Below are positions 41,710-51,230 of a stretch of 64,000 nt of DNA, in pieces (within the stretch, counting starts at the first letter, position 1; each line of letters opens with the position of its first letter). The stretch is from NCBI RefSeq assembly GCF_029167645.1, contig NZ_CP119147.1, positions 3,793,501 through 3,857,500 of the forward strand, in the 5' to 3' direction. The stretch comes from Streptomyces sp. AM 2-1-1. Lineage in GTDB: Bacteria; Actinomycetota; Actinomycetes; Streptomycetales; Streptomycetaceae. A program made the translations under genes and the position numbers. The notes under the pieces are model-generated. The model was not told the origin of the DNA. It saw only the letters and a list, made by a program, of their open reading frames with translations, and searched no databases.

Positions 41710-42897
41710 GTGGCGGGACAGGGCAGGAGAAGCGCACAGGTGGGGAAACGGCAGTACGAACGTGGCGGAGCCGCCGGGGATGTGAGTGCGCGGCGGTTCG
41801 TGCGGGTTCTGCCTGCCCTGCTCGTCGTGGGCGGGCTCGTCTTCGACATCGCCTCACCGCCCCGGTTCACCGCGGTGCCGCTCTTCGTCGCCGCTCCGCT
41901 GATCGCCGCGCCGTTCGCCTCCCGGGCCGGCACCGTCCGGGTCGGGGTGGTCTCGCTCGCCGCCGTCATCGCGATGCGGGTGTACGTGGGCACCCTCGGC
42001 GACATCGTGCCGATCATCGAGACGCTCACCGTGCTCACCGCGGCGGTGCTGGCGCTCGTCATCAACGGGGTCGTACGGCGCGGCAACGAACAACTCGCCT
42101 CCGCCCGGATCATCGCGGAGACCGCCATGCGCGCGGTGCTGCCCGTGCCGGCCGACCGGATCGGCGGCCTGCACGTCGCCGCACGGTACGAGGCGGCGCA
42201 GGCGGACGAGTACGTCGGCGGAGACCTCTTCGCCGTCGCCGACACCCCGTACGGCGTGCGGCTCGTCCTGGGCGACGTGCGCGGCAAGGGACTCGACGCG
42301 GTCGAGGCGGTGGCGGTGATCATCGGGGCGTTCCGGGAGGCCGCCGAGCAGGAACGGTCACTGGAGGGGGTGGCGCAGCGGCTGGAGCGCGCGCTCGCCC
42401 GGGACGCGGCGCGGCGCGGAGGGCTGGACCCGGTGGAGGGTTTCGTCACCGCGGTGCTCGCCGAGATCCCGCCCGGCTCCGCGACCGTACGGATCGTCAA
42501 CCGGGGCCACCCCGAACCCCTGCTGCTGCACCCGGCGGGCGCGCTGGACGTGCTGCGGCCCCGTACGCCCGCGCTGCCGCTCGGCATGGCGCTGGGGGTC
42601 TGGCCGGACCAGGCGGACGAGTGGGACCTCCCCCCGGGCGCGACACTGCTGGCCTACACGGACGGGCTCTCCGAAGCGCGGGACAGGGCGGGCGTGTTCT
42701 ACGACCCGGCGGAGCGGCTGCGCGGCCGGATCTTCCCCGGGCCCGAGGAACTGCTCTCGGCGCTCACCGACGACGTCCGGCTGCACACCGGTGGCCGCTC
42801 GACGGACGACCTCGCGCTGCTCGCGGTCGCCCGGCCGGCGGAGGACCAGCCGGAGCGCAGGACCACCGTGCCGATCGTGGGCCGGGGCAACGGCTGA
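41710..42897 (+). CDS. Membrane-bound PP2C-type (SpoIIE) serine phosphatase
   Basis: A 395-residue protein. Three to four hydrophobic segments occupy residues about 28-120 (VRVLPALLVVGGLVFDIA, FVAAPLIAAPFA, VGVVSLAAVIAM, LTVLTAAVLALVI). The PP2C/SpoIIE domain then runs to about 375: ARYEAAQADEYVGGDLFAV, RLVLGDVRGKGLDAVEAVA, NRGHPEPLLL, LLAYTDGLSEARD and STDDLALLAVA carry the metal-binding Asp/Gly pattern. Such enzymes dephosphorylate anti-sigma-antagonist proteins. No partner is adjacent. It starts at GTG 41710. Confidence 0.92.
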   Translation: MAGQGRRSAQVGKRQYERGGAAGDVSARRFVRVLPALLVVGGLVFDIASPPRFTAVPLFVAAPLIAAPFASRAGTVRVGVVSLAAVIAMRVYVGTLGDIVPIIETLTVLTAAVLALVINGVVRRGNEQLASARIIAETAMRAVLPVPADRIGGLHVAARYEAAQADEYVGGDLFAVADTPYGVRLVLGDVRGKGLDAVEAVAVIIGAFREAAEQERSLEGVAQRLERALARDAARRGGLDPVEGFVTAVLAEIPPGSATVRIVNRGHPEPLLLHPAGALDVLRPRTPALPLGMALGVWPDQADEWDLPPGATLLAYTDGLSEARDRAGVFYDPAERLRGRIFPGPEELLSALTDDVRLHTGGRSTDDLALLAVARPAEDQPERRTTVPIVGRGNG

Positions 42898-43189
42898 CGC
42901 CGTGACGTGGGCGTGGACACCGGTGGGGACAAGGGGCCCGGCCCGGGGTGGTTCCGTGCACCTCGGGAGGATCAGGGACGGGGCGACGGACCGTAGCGGG
43001 GTGGTGCCGCTCGATAACATATGACGCACCGTCAGAAAATCCGGGTTGCGGGACTGGGTCGCAAGTCGCCCCGATGGGGGCTGATATGCCCAGGTAAATG
43101 CCGTCCCTCAGTGGGGATGATCAAGGGGAACGGCTTGGAATCGAAGCCGTGTGTCTATTAACGTTCGATAACGCAGCGCGGTCGTCCCA
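42898..43189 (+). other. Promoter region of the M23 peptidase
   Basis: 292 bases before the riboswitch, with an ATAACATATGACG patch near 43014-43026 and CTATTAACGTTCGATAACG near 43155 as possible promoter elements. No gene seen. Confidence 0.35.
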
Positions 43190-43355
43190 GCCGTCGTCCC
43201 AGACGGCGCCGTGCGCGAGCGCCGAATTCCGCAAGGGAACCGGGGAACCACTACTTGGGGTGAATCGGACACCTGTGTCTCGTGAGAGACGTCAGGCGCC
43301 CGTAGGAGACCTTCCTGCTCCGAACCCGTCAGCTAACCCGGTAGGCGAGAAGGAA
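43190..43355 (+). promoter_or_regulatory. ydaO-type c-di-AMP riboswitch candidate
   Basis: The leader of the M23 peptidase holds blocks typical of the ydaO/yuaA aptamer: CGCCGAATTCCGCAAGGG, ACCGGGGAACCA, TTGGGGTGAATC, and CCGAACCCGTCAGCTAACCC followed by GGTAGGCG (43320-43347). This aptamer binds cyclic di-AMP and is known in actinobacteria upstream of cell-wall hydrolases such as resuscitation-promoting factors; high c-di-AMP turns expression off. Here it ends just before the ribosome binding site (43360-43364) of an M23 endopeptidase, which fits. The boundaries are approximate. Confidence 0.85.
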
Positions 43356-43373
43356 GGAAAGGAGTGCGCCCAC

Positions 43374-44447
43374 GTGGCGTCCAATCAGCCTGCCCCCGAG
43401 GCCCCGTCACCCTTCATTCCCCGCGACGGCTCCGGTGCCCCCGGGGACGCCGGCGCGGCGTGGGAGGGGGAATGGAACCCCACCGAGGACTCCCTCCGGC
43501 CCGTGCGCGGCCGACACCGGGTGGCCAAGCAGCGGGGTCTCGCGCGTAGCTCCACCGTCCTCGGCGTCGGTGTCCTCGCGGCCGTCGGCGCGGGAGGCAT
43601 GGCCACCGCGCAGAGCAAACCGCCGGTCTCCCTCTCTCTTCCCGATTCGCTCACGGACAATCTTCCGGACGCCAAGTCCCTTCCCGGGCTGGGCGCTCTG
43701 ATCACCGCGGTCGGGTCCGGCGGCTCCGACGCCCACGCCGCCCCCGTACCCGTGGCGGCGGCCGCGCCGTTCACCACGGCCGGGCTCACCGCCGAGGAGA
43801 CCCAGCAGGGGGCCACCGACGCGGGCGAGGCACTGCGCGCCCGCATCCTCCAGCAGGCCGAGCAGCAGCAGTCAGCCGCCGACGCGGACGCGAAGGCGGC
43901 CGAGGAGGCGGCGGCCGCCGCCAAGGCCGAGGCCGAGGCGAAGAAGCAGCGGGACGACGCCACGGCCAAGGCCGCGGCGGAGAAGAAGGCGGCCGAGGAG
44001 GCCGCAGCACAGAAAGCCGAAGCGGAGAGACTCGCCAAGCTCGCCGCCAGTTACGCGGTCCCCACCTCCTCGTACACGATCACCTCCACCTTCGGGCAGG
44101 CCGGCACGATGTGGGCCTCCGGGCAGCACACCGGCCTCGACTTCGCCGCCCCGACCGGCACCCCGGTCAAGGCCGTGCACGGCGGCACCGTCAAGTCGGC
44201 GGGCTGGTCGGGTTCGTACGGGTACCGCACGGTCCTGGAGCTCGCCGACGGTACGGAGATCTGGTACTGCCACCAGTCCTCCATGGACGTCGTCGTCGGC
44301 CAGCAGGTCTCCACGGGCGACACCATCGGCCGTGTCGGAGCCACCGGCAACGTCACCGGGCCGCACCTCCACCTCGAAGTCCACACCCCCGACGGCACCA
44401 GCATCGACCCGATGGCCTGGCTGACCGGCAAGGGCCTCACGATCTGA
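43374..44447 (+). CDS. M23-family peptidoglycan endopeptidase
   Basis: A 357-residue protein from GTG 43374 with AGGAG at 43360-43364. A long N-terminal cytoplasmic stretch precedes a hydrophobic signal/anchor (SSTVLGVGVLAAVGAGGMATA, residues about 60-80). Residues about 140-220 form an Ala/Lys/Glu-rich coiled coil. The C-terminal LytM domain has GQHTGLDFAAPTGTPVKA and HLHLEVHTPDG, with the zinc ligands His/Asp and HxH. It should cleave peptide cross-links in the wall. The c-di-AMP riboswitch candidate in its leader indicates control by that nucleotide. The frame is open upstream to 43098 but that part is the riboswitch. Confidence 0.94.
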   Translation: MASNQPAPEAPSPFIPRDGSGAPGDAGAAWEGEWNPTEDSLRPVRGRHRVAKQRGLARSSTVLGVGVLAAVGAGGMATAQSKPPVSLSLPDSLTDNLPDAKSLPGLGALITAVGSGGSDAHAAPVPVAAAAPFTTAGLTAEETQQGATDAGEALRARILQQAEQQQSAADADAKAAEEAAAAAKAEAEAKKQRDDATAKAAAEKKAAEEAAAQKAEAERLAKLAASYAVPTSSYTITSTFGQAGTMWASGQHTGLDFAAPTGTPVKAVHGGTVKSAGWSGSYGYRTVLELADGTEIWYCHQSSMDVVVGQQVSTGDTIGRVGATGNVTGPHLHLEVHTPDGTSIDPMAWLTGKGLTI

Positions 44448-44456
44448 CACCCCGGG

Positions 44457-44479
44457 GCGGGCGCCGTCGGGGCGCCCGC
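44457..44479 (+). terminator. Terminator of the M23 peptidase gene
   Basis: GCGGGCGCC (44457-44465) pairs with GGCGCCCGC (44471-44479) ten bases after the stop. Confidence 0.65.
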
Positions 44480-44712
44480 ACCCGTCCGCGGGGGCGCCGG
44501 CCCCGGGCCCCCGGCCGCAGGCCCGGCCGACCGCCGCACTCCGCGGTCCACCCGGACCCCGGCAGCCCCGACGCTCCCCCCGGCGTCAGGGCTGCCGGTC
44601 TTCCCCCGCCGGTCGCCGCCGGGGCCCGCGCCCGCGCGGACCGCCCGGACGTCACCCGTACGCACGACCGGGAACCGGAATAGGGGCTCCCGTCCACGGG
44701 GTTGCACCCCCT

Positions 44713-45660
44713 ATGACTTCTTCTCTCCGCACGCTCGGCACGTCAGGTCTCCGGGTCTTCCCGCTCGCCCTCGGCGGCAACGTCTTCGGCTGGACCGCCG
44801 ACGAGGCCCAGTCCTTCGCGGTCCTCGACGCCTACGCGGCGGCCGGCGGCAACTTCGTCGACACGGCCGACGCCTACTCGTCCTGGGCCCCCGGCAACCA
44901 GGGCGGCGAGTCGGAGACCCTCATCGGAAAGTGGCTCAGGGCCCGCGGCAACCGCGCGGACGTCGTCGTCGCCACGAAGGTCGGTGCCCACCCCGAGTAC
45001 CGGGGTCTCGCCCCCGCCACCGTCAAGGGCGCCGTGGAGGAGTCCCTGCGGCGGCTCGGTACCGACCACATCGACCTCTACTACACGCACTTCGACGACG
45101 AGAGCGTGCCGGTGGAGGAGATCATCACCGCCCTCGACCAGTTGGTGAAGGAGGGCAAGGTCCGCGAGATCGGTGCCTCCAACATCAGCCCCGCCCGTCT
45201 GCGGGCCTCGCTCGACTTCTCCGAGCGCGAAGGGCTCGCCCGGTACGTCGCCCTCCAGCCGCAGTACAACCTGGTCTCCCGCGACACCTACGAGGGTCCG
45301 GCGCAGGACCTCAGCGCCGAGGCCGGCCTCGGCGCCGTCCCGTACTCCGCGCTGGCCTCGGGCTTCCTCACCGGCAAGTACCGGCCCGGCGCGCGCGTGG
45401 AGAGTGCCCGCGCCGAGAAGGCCGGGGCGTACCTGGAGTCCGAGCGGGGCCAGAAGGTGCTGAGCGCGCTCGACGCCGTCGCCGAAGCGCGGGGCACCAA
45501 GATCGCCACCGTCGCGCTGGCCTGGCTGGCGTCCCGCCCGACGGTCGTGGCGCCGATCGCCTCGGCCCGTACGCCGGAGCAGCTGCCCGAGCTCCTCGCG
45601 GTCGCGGACCTGGTGCTCAGTGACGAGGAGGCGGACCGGCTCACCGCCGCCTCCGCCTGA
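44713..45660 (+). CDS. Aldo/keto reductase
   Basis: A 315-residue NADPH-dependent aldo/keto reductase. The barrel start is LRTLGTSGLRVFPLALGGN; the catalytic Asp/Tyr lie in NFVDTADAYSSW, Lys in VVVATKVGAHP, His in DLYYTHFDDES; the cofactor region includes PYSALASGFLTGKYRPG and ALAWLASRP. Length and order match the family (tas/YajO-like). The substrate is unknown. It stands alone, convergent with prsW. Confidence 0.93.
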   Translation: MTSSLRTLGTSGLRVFPLALGGNVFGWTADEAQSFAVLDAYAAAGGNFVDTADAYSSWAPGNQGGESETLIGKWLRARGNRADVVVATKVGAHPEYRGLAPATVKGAVEESLRRLGTDHIDLYYTHFDDESVPVEEIITALDQLVKEGKVREIGASNISPARLRASLDFSEREGLARYVALQPQYNLVSRDTYEGPAQDLSAEAGLGAVPYSALASGFLTGKYRPGARVESARAEKAGAYLESERGQKVLSALDAVAEARGTKIATVALAWLASRPTVVAPIASARTPEQLPELLAVADLVLSDEEADRLTAASA

Positions 45661-45699
45661 GCGGTCCGAGCGGCCGCTGCCGGAGACACGGGTCCGGGG

Positions 45700-47268
45700 T
45701 CACTGCGGAGGGTGCAGGTAGGGGTTGTGACCGTCGTACCGCTGGTGCGGAGGCGGCTCCTGCGGCGCCGGTGCGTGGGCCGGCCGCCCGTCGCCGTACG
45801 GGGCCGTCGTCCCGGTTCCGTAGGGGGACAAGGGCGGCCGGGCGCCGGGCGGGACGGCCCAGGGCTGCGGCGGGCGGGGCGCGTGGGCTCGGTGTACCGC
45901 GTGTGACGCGTGGGCTCCGTAGCCGTACGGTGCGGCCGCGGGGCGGCGGACGACGGGGCGGTGGACACTGCGGGCCGCGTGGGTCAGGGCGGGGGCCGCG
46001 ATGTTCCGGCGCTCCCAGAGGTGGTGCAGCAACTCCTGCTCGCGGGCCGCGAAGTCGGCGCCCACCGTGCCGCGCCGGGCGTCCCGGCGCAGTGCGGCGA
46101 GGGAGGTCGCGAACGACTCGTACTCGGCGACCGCACGGGCCGCCGCCCGCCCCCTGGCCCGGTCCGCGCCGCCGTGCCAGTGCCGCGCCAGGTCGCGGGC
46201 CATCCCCCGCGCGCGCATCGAGGCGAGCGCGAGCGGTTCGGCCGGGGTGAGCCAGCCCGCCACCGCGTACGCCGGGAACTCGGCGGCGAGCGTCCGCAGC
46301 TCCCGCTGCCGCGACCAGAGGGCCAGCCAGGTCAGCAGCCCGAACGCGGGCATCATGACGACGCCGTAGACCAGGTAGAAGCCGTACGGTCCGAGGACCG
46401 CCGAGCCGTTCCACAGCGCGTGCATGCTCATCGCGAGCACCAGACCCAGCAGCGGAAGCACGACCCGGCGGACCCGCCGCCGGCGGCCGGTGGCGGCGAA
46501 CCCGAATCCGATGCCCGTCAGGACGGTGAACACCGGGTGCGCGAAGGGCGACAGGACGATCCGCACGAAGAAGGTGCCGACCGTCAGGGACGCGATGCCC
46601 ACCGTCCCCAACTGCCGGTCCTCACCGAACGCGTTGCCGAGGTAGAGGATGTTCTCGGTGAACGCGAAGCCGGTCGCGGTGAAGCCCGCCACCACGATCC
46701 CGTCGACGATTCCGCTGAACTCGCGCCTGCGGAACAGGAAGATCATCAGCACGGCGGCGCCCTTGGCGCTCTCCTCGACGATCGGGGCGACGACGGTCGC
46801 CCCCAGCGTGTCGGCCCCGGTGGGGTCCGCCGTGGCGACCGCGATCCAGTGCGTCGCGAAGGAGTTGGCGATGATCGCGACCAGCGCCGCCGCGCAGGAA
46901 CCCCAGGCGAAGGAGAACAGGAGGTTCCGCCAGGGCGCCGGTTCCACCCGGTCCAGCCAGCGGAACGCGGTCATCAGCAGCGGCACCGGCAGCACGGCGA
47001 GCCCGAGACCGACGAGGAACCCTTCCGTCCCGGTCTCCTCCCGGACGAGCGCCAGGATGAGCAGCCCGCAGATCGCCAGCGTGACGATCACCGCCCCCGC
47101 GCGGAACGCCCTGCTGCGCCATATCAGCCCGACGCGGCGGGGGCGGTAGCGCCACTGACCGCGCTCGGGGACGGCACCCAGGATCTCCCCGATCCGTCGC
47201 TCTTCGAGCACGGGGACGGCGGGTTGGGGATGCGGGGGCTGTAGGTGCTGCTCGGACCCGGCGGACAT
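45700..47268 (-). CDS. prsW: PrsW-family intramembrane metalloprotease
   Basis: A 522-residue polytopic protein. About eight hydrophobic helices span residues 50-350. The PrsW signatures are present: EESAKGAAVLM (catalytic Glu pair), FAHPVFTVLTGIGFG and AMSMHALWNGSA (metal-ligand histidines). In Bacillus PrsW cleaves an anti-sigma factor; the actinobacterial substrate is not known, though sigma/anti-sigma proteins are plentiful. The C-terminal 180 residues are cytoplasmic, helical, then Pro/His/Tyr-rich. It lies 72 bases downstream of trmB in the same direction and is probably the last gene of the operon. Confidence 0.92.
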   Translation of the reverse strand: MSAGSEQHLQPPHPQPAVPVLEERRIGEILGAVPERGQWRYRPRRVGLIWRSRAFRAGAVIVTLAICGLLILALVREETGTEGFLVGLGLAVLPVPLLMTAFRWLDRVEPAPWRNLLFSFAWGSCAAALVAIIANSFATHWIAVATADPTGADTLGATVVAPIVEESAKGAAVLMIFLFRRREFSGIVDGIVVAGFTATGFAFTENILYLGNAFGEDRQLGTVGIASLTVGTFFVRIVLSPFAHPVFTVLTGIGFGFAATGRRRRVRRVVLPLLGLVLAMSMHALWNGSAVLGPYGFYLVYGVVMMPAFGLLTWLALWSRQRELRTLAAEFPAYAVAGWLTPAEPLALASMRARGMARDLARHWHGGADRARGRAAARAVAEYESFATSLAALRRDARRGTVGADFAAREQELLHHLWERRNIAAPALTHAARSVHRPVVRRPAAAPYGYGAHASHAVHRAHAPRPPQPWAVPPGARPPLSPYGTGTTAPYGDGRPAHAPAPQEPPPHQRYDGHNPYLHPPQ

Positions 47269-47340
47269 GGTCCGACCCTAACGAGCGGGACCGACAACTG
47301 ACCAGGAGGTTCCGGGCCGGGCGGCGGCCCCGCGCCGCTC

Positions 47341-48267
47341 TCAGACCCGGGTGAAGAGGAGGTCGTGGACGGCGTGGCCCTTGTCGAGGCCCTGCCCCTC
47401 GAACCGGGTCAGCGGCCGGAACGCGGGGCGCGGGGCGTAACCGCCGTCCGCCTGCGTGTTCTCGAACCGGGGGTGCGCGGAGAGCACCTCCAGCATCTGC
47501 TCGGCGTACGGCTCCCAGTCGGTCGCGCAGTGGACCACCGCACCCGGCTTCATCCGCCCCGACACCAGGTCCAGGAAGTCCGGCTGGATCAGCCGCCGCT
47601 TGTGGTGACGGCTCTTGGGCCAGGGGTCGGGGAAGTACACCCGGAGCCCGTCGAGGGACTCGGGCTTCAGCATCTCGCGCAGCAGGATGATCGCGTCGCC
47701 GTTGGCGACCCGCACGTTCTCGGAACCGGCCTGCTCGGCGAGGCGGAGGAGGTTGCCCTGGCCGGGGGTGTGCACGTCGACGGCGAGGATGCCCGTGCCC
47801 GGGTCGTCCGCCGCCATCTGGGCCGTGGCCTCGCCCATACCGAAACCGATCTCCAGCACCACCGGCAGGCCGTCGAAGATCTGGTCGAGATCCAGCACGC
47901 GCAGGCCGTCGATGTCGAAGCCCCACAGAGGCCAGAGGCGTTCGAGGGCGTCCTGCTGGCCGATGGTGACCCGGCTGCGGCGCGGCTGGAAGCTCCGGAT
48001 CCGGCGCTCGTGGTGCGAGCCGGCCGGGTCGGCGGCGGGGCCGCCGGGGAAGCGCGGCTCCTGGCGCAGCCTGCGCTGCCGGTCGAAGGAGGCGGCCCGC
48101 CGGGCGGCGGCGTCCGCGGCTTCCGCTTCCGCCGCGGCCTCCGCGCTCCGTGCGGGGTCCGCCGGCTGTGCGGCCGTCCGCTTTGGGGAGTGCGCGGCGG
48201 TGTGCGCGCTGGGGGCCTCGGCAGGCGCGCCGGGCTCCGTGCTGGGGTTCAGGGGCTGCTCAGACAC
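47341..48267 (-). CDS. trmB: tRNA (guanine-N7-)-methyltransferase
   Basis: A 308-residue SAM-dependent enzyme that methylates G46 of tRNA. The SAM site is PVVLEIGFGMGEATAQMA; GTGILAVDVHTPGQGNLL and RVYFPDPWPKSRHHKRRL are the family signatures. An extra N-terminal region of about 90 residues is Ala/Pro-rich. It starts at GTG 48267, overlapping the 3' end of the oxidase gene by eight bases, which indicates coupling. Confidence 0.95.
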   Translation of the reverse strand: MSEQPLNPSTEPGAPAEAPSAHTAAHSPKRTAAQPADPARSAEAAAEAEAADAAARRAASFDRQRRLRQEPRFPGGPAADPAGSHHERRIRSFQPRRSRVTIGQQDALERLWPLWGFDIDGLRVLDLDQIFDGLPVVLEIGFGMGEATAQMAADDPGTGILAVDVHTPGQGNLLRLAEQAGSENVRVANGDAIILLREMLKPESLDGLRVYFPDPWPKSRHHKRRLIQPDFLDLVSGRMKPGAVVHCATDWEPYAEQMLEVLSAHPRFENTQADGGYAPRPAFRPLTRFEGQGLDKGHAVHDLLFTRV

Positions 48268-49561
48268 AATGCCCCGATTCTACGGCGGGCGGCCTCCACC
48301 CCGCCCCCTGTGCCAGGGCCATGGCCCGTCGGGCGATCTCGCGGCCCACGGGCAGCGCCGTGGCGAACGCGGCGTCCGCGGGGGTGTGAAGGACGTGCAC
48401 GGTGTGCGGAGCTTCCCGGATCAGGAAATCCTCGACCGGTGTGCCGTCACCGTGCACCGCCTGGGCCCGCACACCGGGGTGCACCGGACACAGATCGGCC
48501 TCGCTCACGTCGGGCAGCAGCCGCCGCAGGGCGGCCGCGACCGCCGCCCGCGCGGCGGGGTCCGGGGCGGCACGCTCCGCCCGCTCGGGACCGGCTCCCG
48601 GCAGGTGTGCGTCGCCGCGGCCGTACCCTCCCCGCCGCCGGGCGGTCCGCCAGGAGGCCGGCCGGGTCAGCACGGAGAACAGGCCGGGAGGACCGCCGCT
48701 CGCGGGACGCCCGGACGCCGTCGCGCCGACCGGCCCCACGAGGACCGTGCCGTCGACCGACCGCAGGACGCCCGGGATCGGCCGCACCCCGGCGTACGGG
48801 TGCTCGGGCGCCGGCACCGGGTGGACCACCCCGCGCACCAGCGCGGGCCCGCGCAGCTCGTAGTACGTGTCCCGGACCGGCACGACGCGCACGCCGGGTT
48901 CGTCGCCGGCGAGCCGCGCCACCCGGTCGCTCCGCGGACCCGCGGCGTTGACCAGGGCCCGGGCGCGGACGACCGTCCCGTCCGTGGTGCGGGCGGCGAC
49001 ACCCCACGGCCGCCGGTCCACCGCGGTCACCCGCGCGGCGCACCGTACGACCGATCCGGCGGCGGAGACCTCGCCGGCGAGCGCCGCGAGGACCCCGGCC
49101 GCGTCGCACACCCCGGTGGTGGAGACCCGGATCGCCGCCTGCCCGCGCACCCGCGGTTCGTACCGCGCGATCTGCGCCGGGCCCAGCTCGCGCACCGGCA
49201 GCCCGTGCTCCCGGCCGCGCTGCGCGAGGGCGTGCAGCCGGGGGAGGTCGGCGCGGTCCGTCGCCACGATCAGCTTGCCGGTGACGGTGTGGGCGATGCC
49301 GTGCCGTGCGCAGAAGTCGGTCATCTCCCCGCCGCCGCGCGCGGCGAAACGGGCGGTGAGGGAGCTCCGCCGCTGGTGGACGCCGCTGTGGATCAGCCCG
49401 CCGTCCGGGCGCGTGAGGTGGTGGGCGGGGCTCGACGCCTCCTCCAGCACGGTGACCCGGGTGCCCGGCGCGGCCCGCGTCAGCGCGTACGCCGTCGACA
49501 GACCGACGATCCCGCCGCCGATCACCAGCACGTCGCAGTCGTACTCCGCGTGTGTCCGCAT
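48260..49561 (-). CDS. FAD-dependent oxidoreductase, LhgO-like
   Basis: A 433-residue DAO/LhgO-type flavoprotein. The FAD-binding start is DCDVLVIGGGIVGLSTAYAL, then DGGLIHSGVHQRRSSLTARF typical of L-2-hydroxyglutarate oxidases, RALVNAAGPRSDRVARLAG, and YYELRGPALVRG. In the insert region GYGRGDAHLPG the sequence is shorter than in the Escherichia enzyme. It would oxidise 2-hydroxy acids such as L-2-hydroxyglutarate; this is inferred. ATG 49561 has GGAGG upstream. First gene of the operon with trmB and prsW. Confidence 0.85.
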   Translation of the reverse strand: MRTHAEYDCDVLVIGGGIVGLSTAYALTRAAPGTRVTVLEEASSPAHHLTRPDGGLIHSGVHQRRSSLTARFAARGGGEMTDFCARHGIAHTVTGKLIVATDRADLPRLHALAQRGREHGLPVRELGPAQIARYEPRVRGQAAIRVSTTGVCDAAGVLAALAGEVSAAGSVVRCAARVTAVDRRPWGVAARTTDGTVVRARALVNAAGPRSDRVARLAGDEPGVRVVPVRDTYYELRGPALVRGVVHPVPAPEHPYAGVRPIPGVLRSVDGTVLVGPVGATASGRPASGGPPGLFSVLTRPASWRTARRRGGYGRGDAHLPGAGPERAERAAPDPAARAAVAAALRRLLPDVSEADLCPVHPGVRAQAVHGDGTPVEDFLIREAPHTVHVLHTPADAAFATALPVGREIARRAMALAQGAGWRPPAVESGHCV

Positions 49562-49694
49562 CACGCCACCTCCCACCCCGATAGTGCACTGACCCGCTGA
49601 CAACCGGGTCAAACCCAGAACCGGGCGGGGACGTGGCGGGCGCTCCGGCGGCCGGGAGTGTGCCCGGCGCCCCGGCGGGTCCGTGACGGGGCCG

Positions 49695-51230
49695 TCAGGC
49701 GGGCGCGACCAGCAGCGGCCGGGCCCGCTCGCGCAGCTCGACGACGCGCGGCTCGTCCCCGTACGGTTCGAGGCGGTGCAGCAGGTCGCGGACGTATTCG
49801 GTGGTCCGGGCGGAGGAGATCCGCCCCGCGACCTCCACCGCGCGGGTGCCGGCGGCGCAGGCCGCGTCGAGGTTGCCCGATTCCAGTTCGGCCACGGCGG
49901 AGACGACCAGCCGCAGACCGTGCGAGCGGACGAAATCGTCGGTGGGCCGGGAGAGCGCGAGCTCGGTGAACCTGCGCACCTGGCGGGGGGCCTTGAGGTC
50001 GCGGTAGCACTCGGCGGCGTCGGCGGCGAACCGGTCGTAGGAGTAGAAGCCGAGCCACGACGGGTCGGCGTCCCCCGGACGGGACCGCTCCAGCCAGCTC
50101 TCCGCCCCCCGGAGCGCCGCCCCGGCCGCCGGGGCGTCCCCCGCCTTGGCGTGGGCGCGCGCCTCCACCAGCCGGAAGAAGCTCAAGGTCCGGGCCGTCG
50201 CGAGCCCCCGGTTGCGCTCGACCGCCGCCTGCGCGAGGTCGACCCCCTCGTCGGCGAAGCCCCGGTAGGTGGCCTGGAGCGACATCGAGGCGAGGACGTA
50301 ACCGCCGAGCGGGACGTCCGCGGCGGCGCGGGCGAGCCGCAGCGCCTGGATGTAGTACCGCTGGGCGGCTTCCTGCTGACCGGTGTCGAACGCCATCCAC
50401 CCGGCCAGCCGGGTCAGTTCGGCCGCGGCGCCGAAGAGCGCACGCCCCACCTCGTCGCTGTACGAACCGAGCAGCAGGGGCGCGGCGTCGACGCGTAAAC
50501 ACTCCGGCACCATCGACGAACGCCAGTCCCCGCCGCCGTACTTGGAGTCCCAGCGGCGCGCGTCCTGGGCGGCCTCGCGCAGCTTGGCGACATCGCTGTG
50601 ACCGACCCGGAGCGGCGAGGCGTCGGCCACCGACTCGGGCCCCGGCTGCACGGGGACGCTCCCGGGGAGCACCGGGCCGCCCGGCGGCGGACCCGCGCCG
50701 GGGGCCGGCCGACCGCTCCCCGGACCGTCGAGGAGCGCGGTCCGCGCCGCGGCGGAGTCCCGGGCGACCGAGGGGTCGACGGGTGTTATCAGCCAGCGCG
50801 AGGCGGGCGTCGCATAGGCACTGACCGCGAACGATCCCGCCAACGACTGCCAGATGCCGTTGCCGCCGCGCCGCCCGGCGAGATCCAGGCGGTACAGCTC
50901 CGTCGCGGAGCGCACGGCCTCCGCGACGTCGCGCGGGAAGGCGAGGCCGACCTCCGGCGCCGGGTCGGCGTCGGCGAGGCCGATCTCGTGCAGCGGCACC
51001 GGCCGGCCGAGCTTGGCCCCGATCGCGGCGGCGATGAGGTGGGGTGCCGCGCCCTGCGGCACCATCCCCTTGGCCACCCACCGGGCCACCGAGGTCTTGT
51101 CGTAGCGAAGCGTCAGACCGCGCTGTGCTCCGAGGTCGTTGACCCGCCGGGCGAGCCCGGCATTGCTGATTCCCGCGAGGGCGAGAACCGTGCCGAGCTT
51201 CTCGTTCGGCCCGCGTTGCTCCCTGGACAT
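49695..51230 (-). CDS. NsdA-like regulatory protein
   Basis: A 511-residue protein from ATG 51230 (GAGGGG upstream). It starts [20 protein letters not shown], and [19 protein letters not shown] with [15 protein letters not shown] is a helix-turn-helix. The middle has a Pro/Gly linker; the C-terminal half (about 270-511) is tetratricopeptide-like helical repeats ([35 protein letters not shown]). This architecture and length match the NsdA/NsdB group of Streptomyces proteins that restrain sporulation and antibiotic production. The exact paralogue is not determined. Confidence 0.82.
   Translation of the reverse strand: MSREQRGPNEKLGTVLALAGISNAGLARRVNDLGAQRGLTLRYDKTSVARWVAKGMVPQGAAPHLIAAAIGAKLGRPVPLHEIGLADADPAPEVGLAFPRDVAEAVRSATELYRLDLAGRRGGNGIWQSLAGSFAVSAYATPASRWLITPVDPSVARDSAAARTALLDGPGSGRPAPGAGPPPGGPVLPGSVPVQPGPESVADASPLRVGHSDVAKLREAAQDARRWDSKYGGGDWRSSMVPECLRVDAAPLLLGSYSDEVGRALFGAAAELTRLAGWMAFDTGQQEAAQRYYIQALRLARAAADVPLGGYVLASMSLQATYRGFADEGVDLAQAAVERNRGLATARTLSFFRLVEARAHAKAGDAPAAGAALRGAESWLERSRPGDADPSWLGFYSYDRFAADAAECYRDLKAPRQVRRFTELALSRPTDDFVRSHGLRLVVSAVAELESGNLDAACAAGTRAVEVAGRISSARTTEYVRDLLHRLEPYGDEPRVVELRERARPLLVAPA

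Noticed and set aside
43098..43373. N-terminal extension of the M23 peptidase
   Set aside because: The frame is open but the sequence is the riboswitch candidate and a good ribosome binding site lies before GTG 43374.
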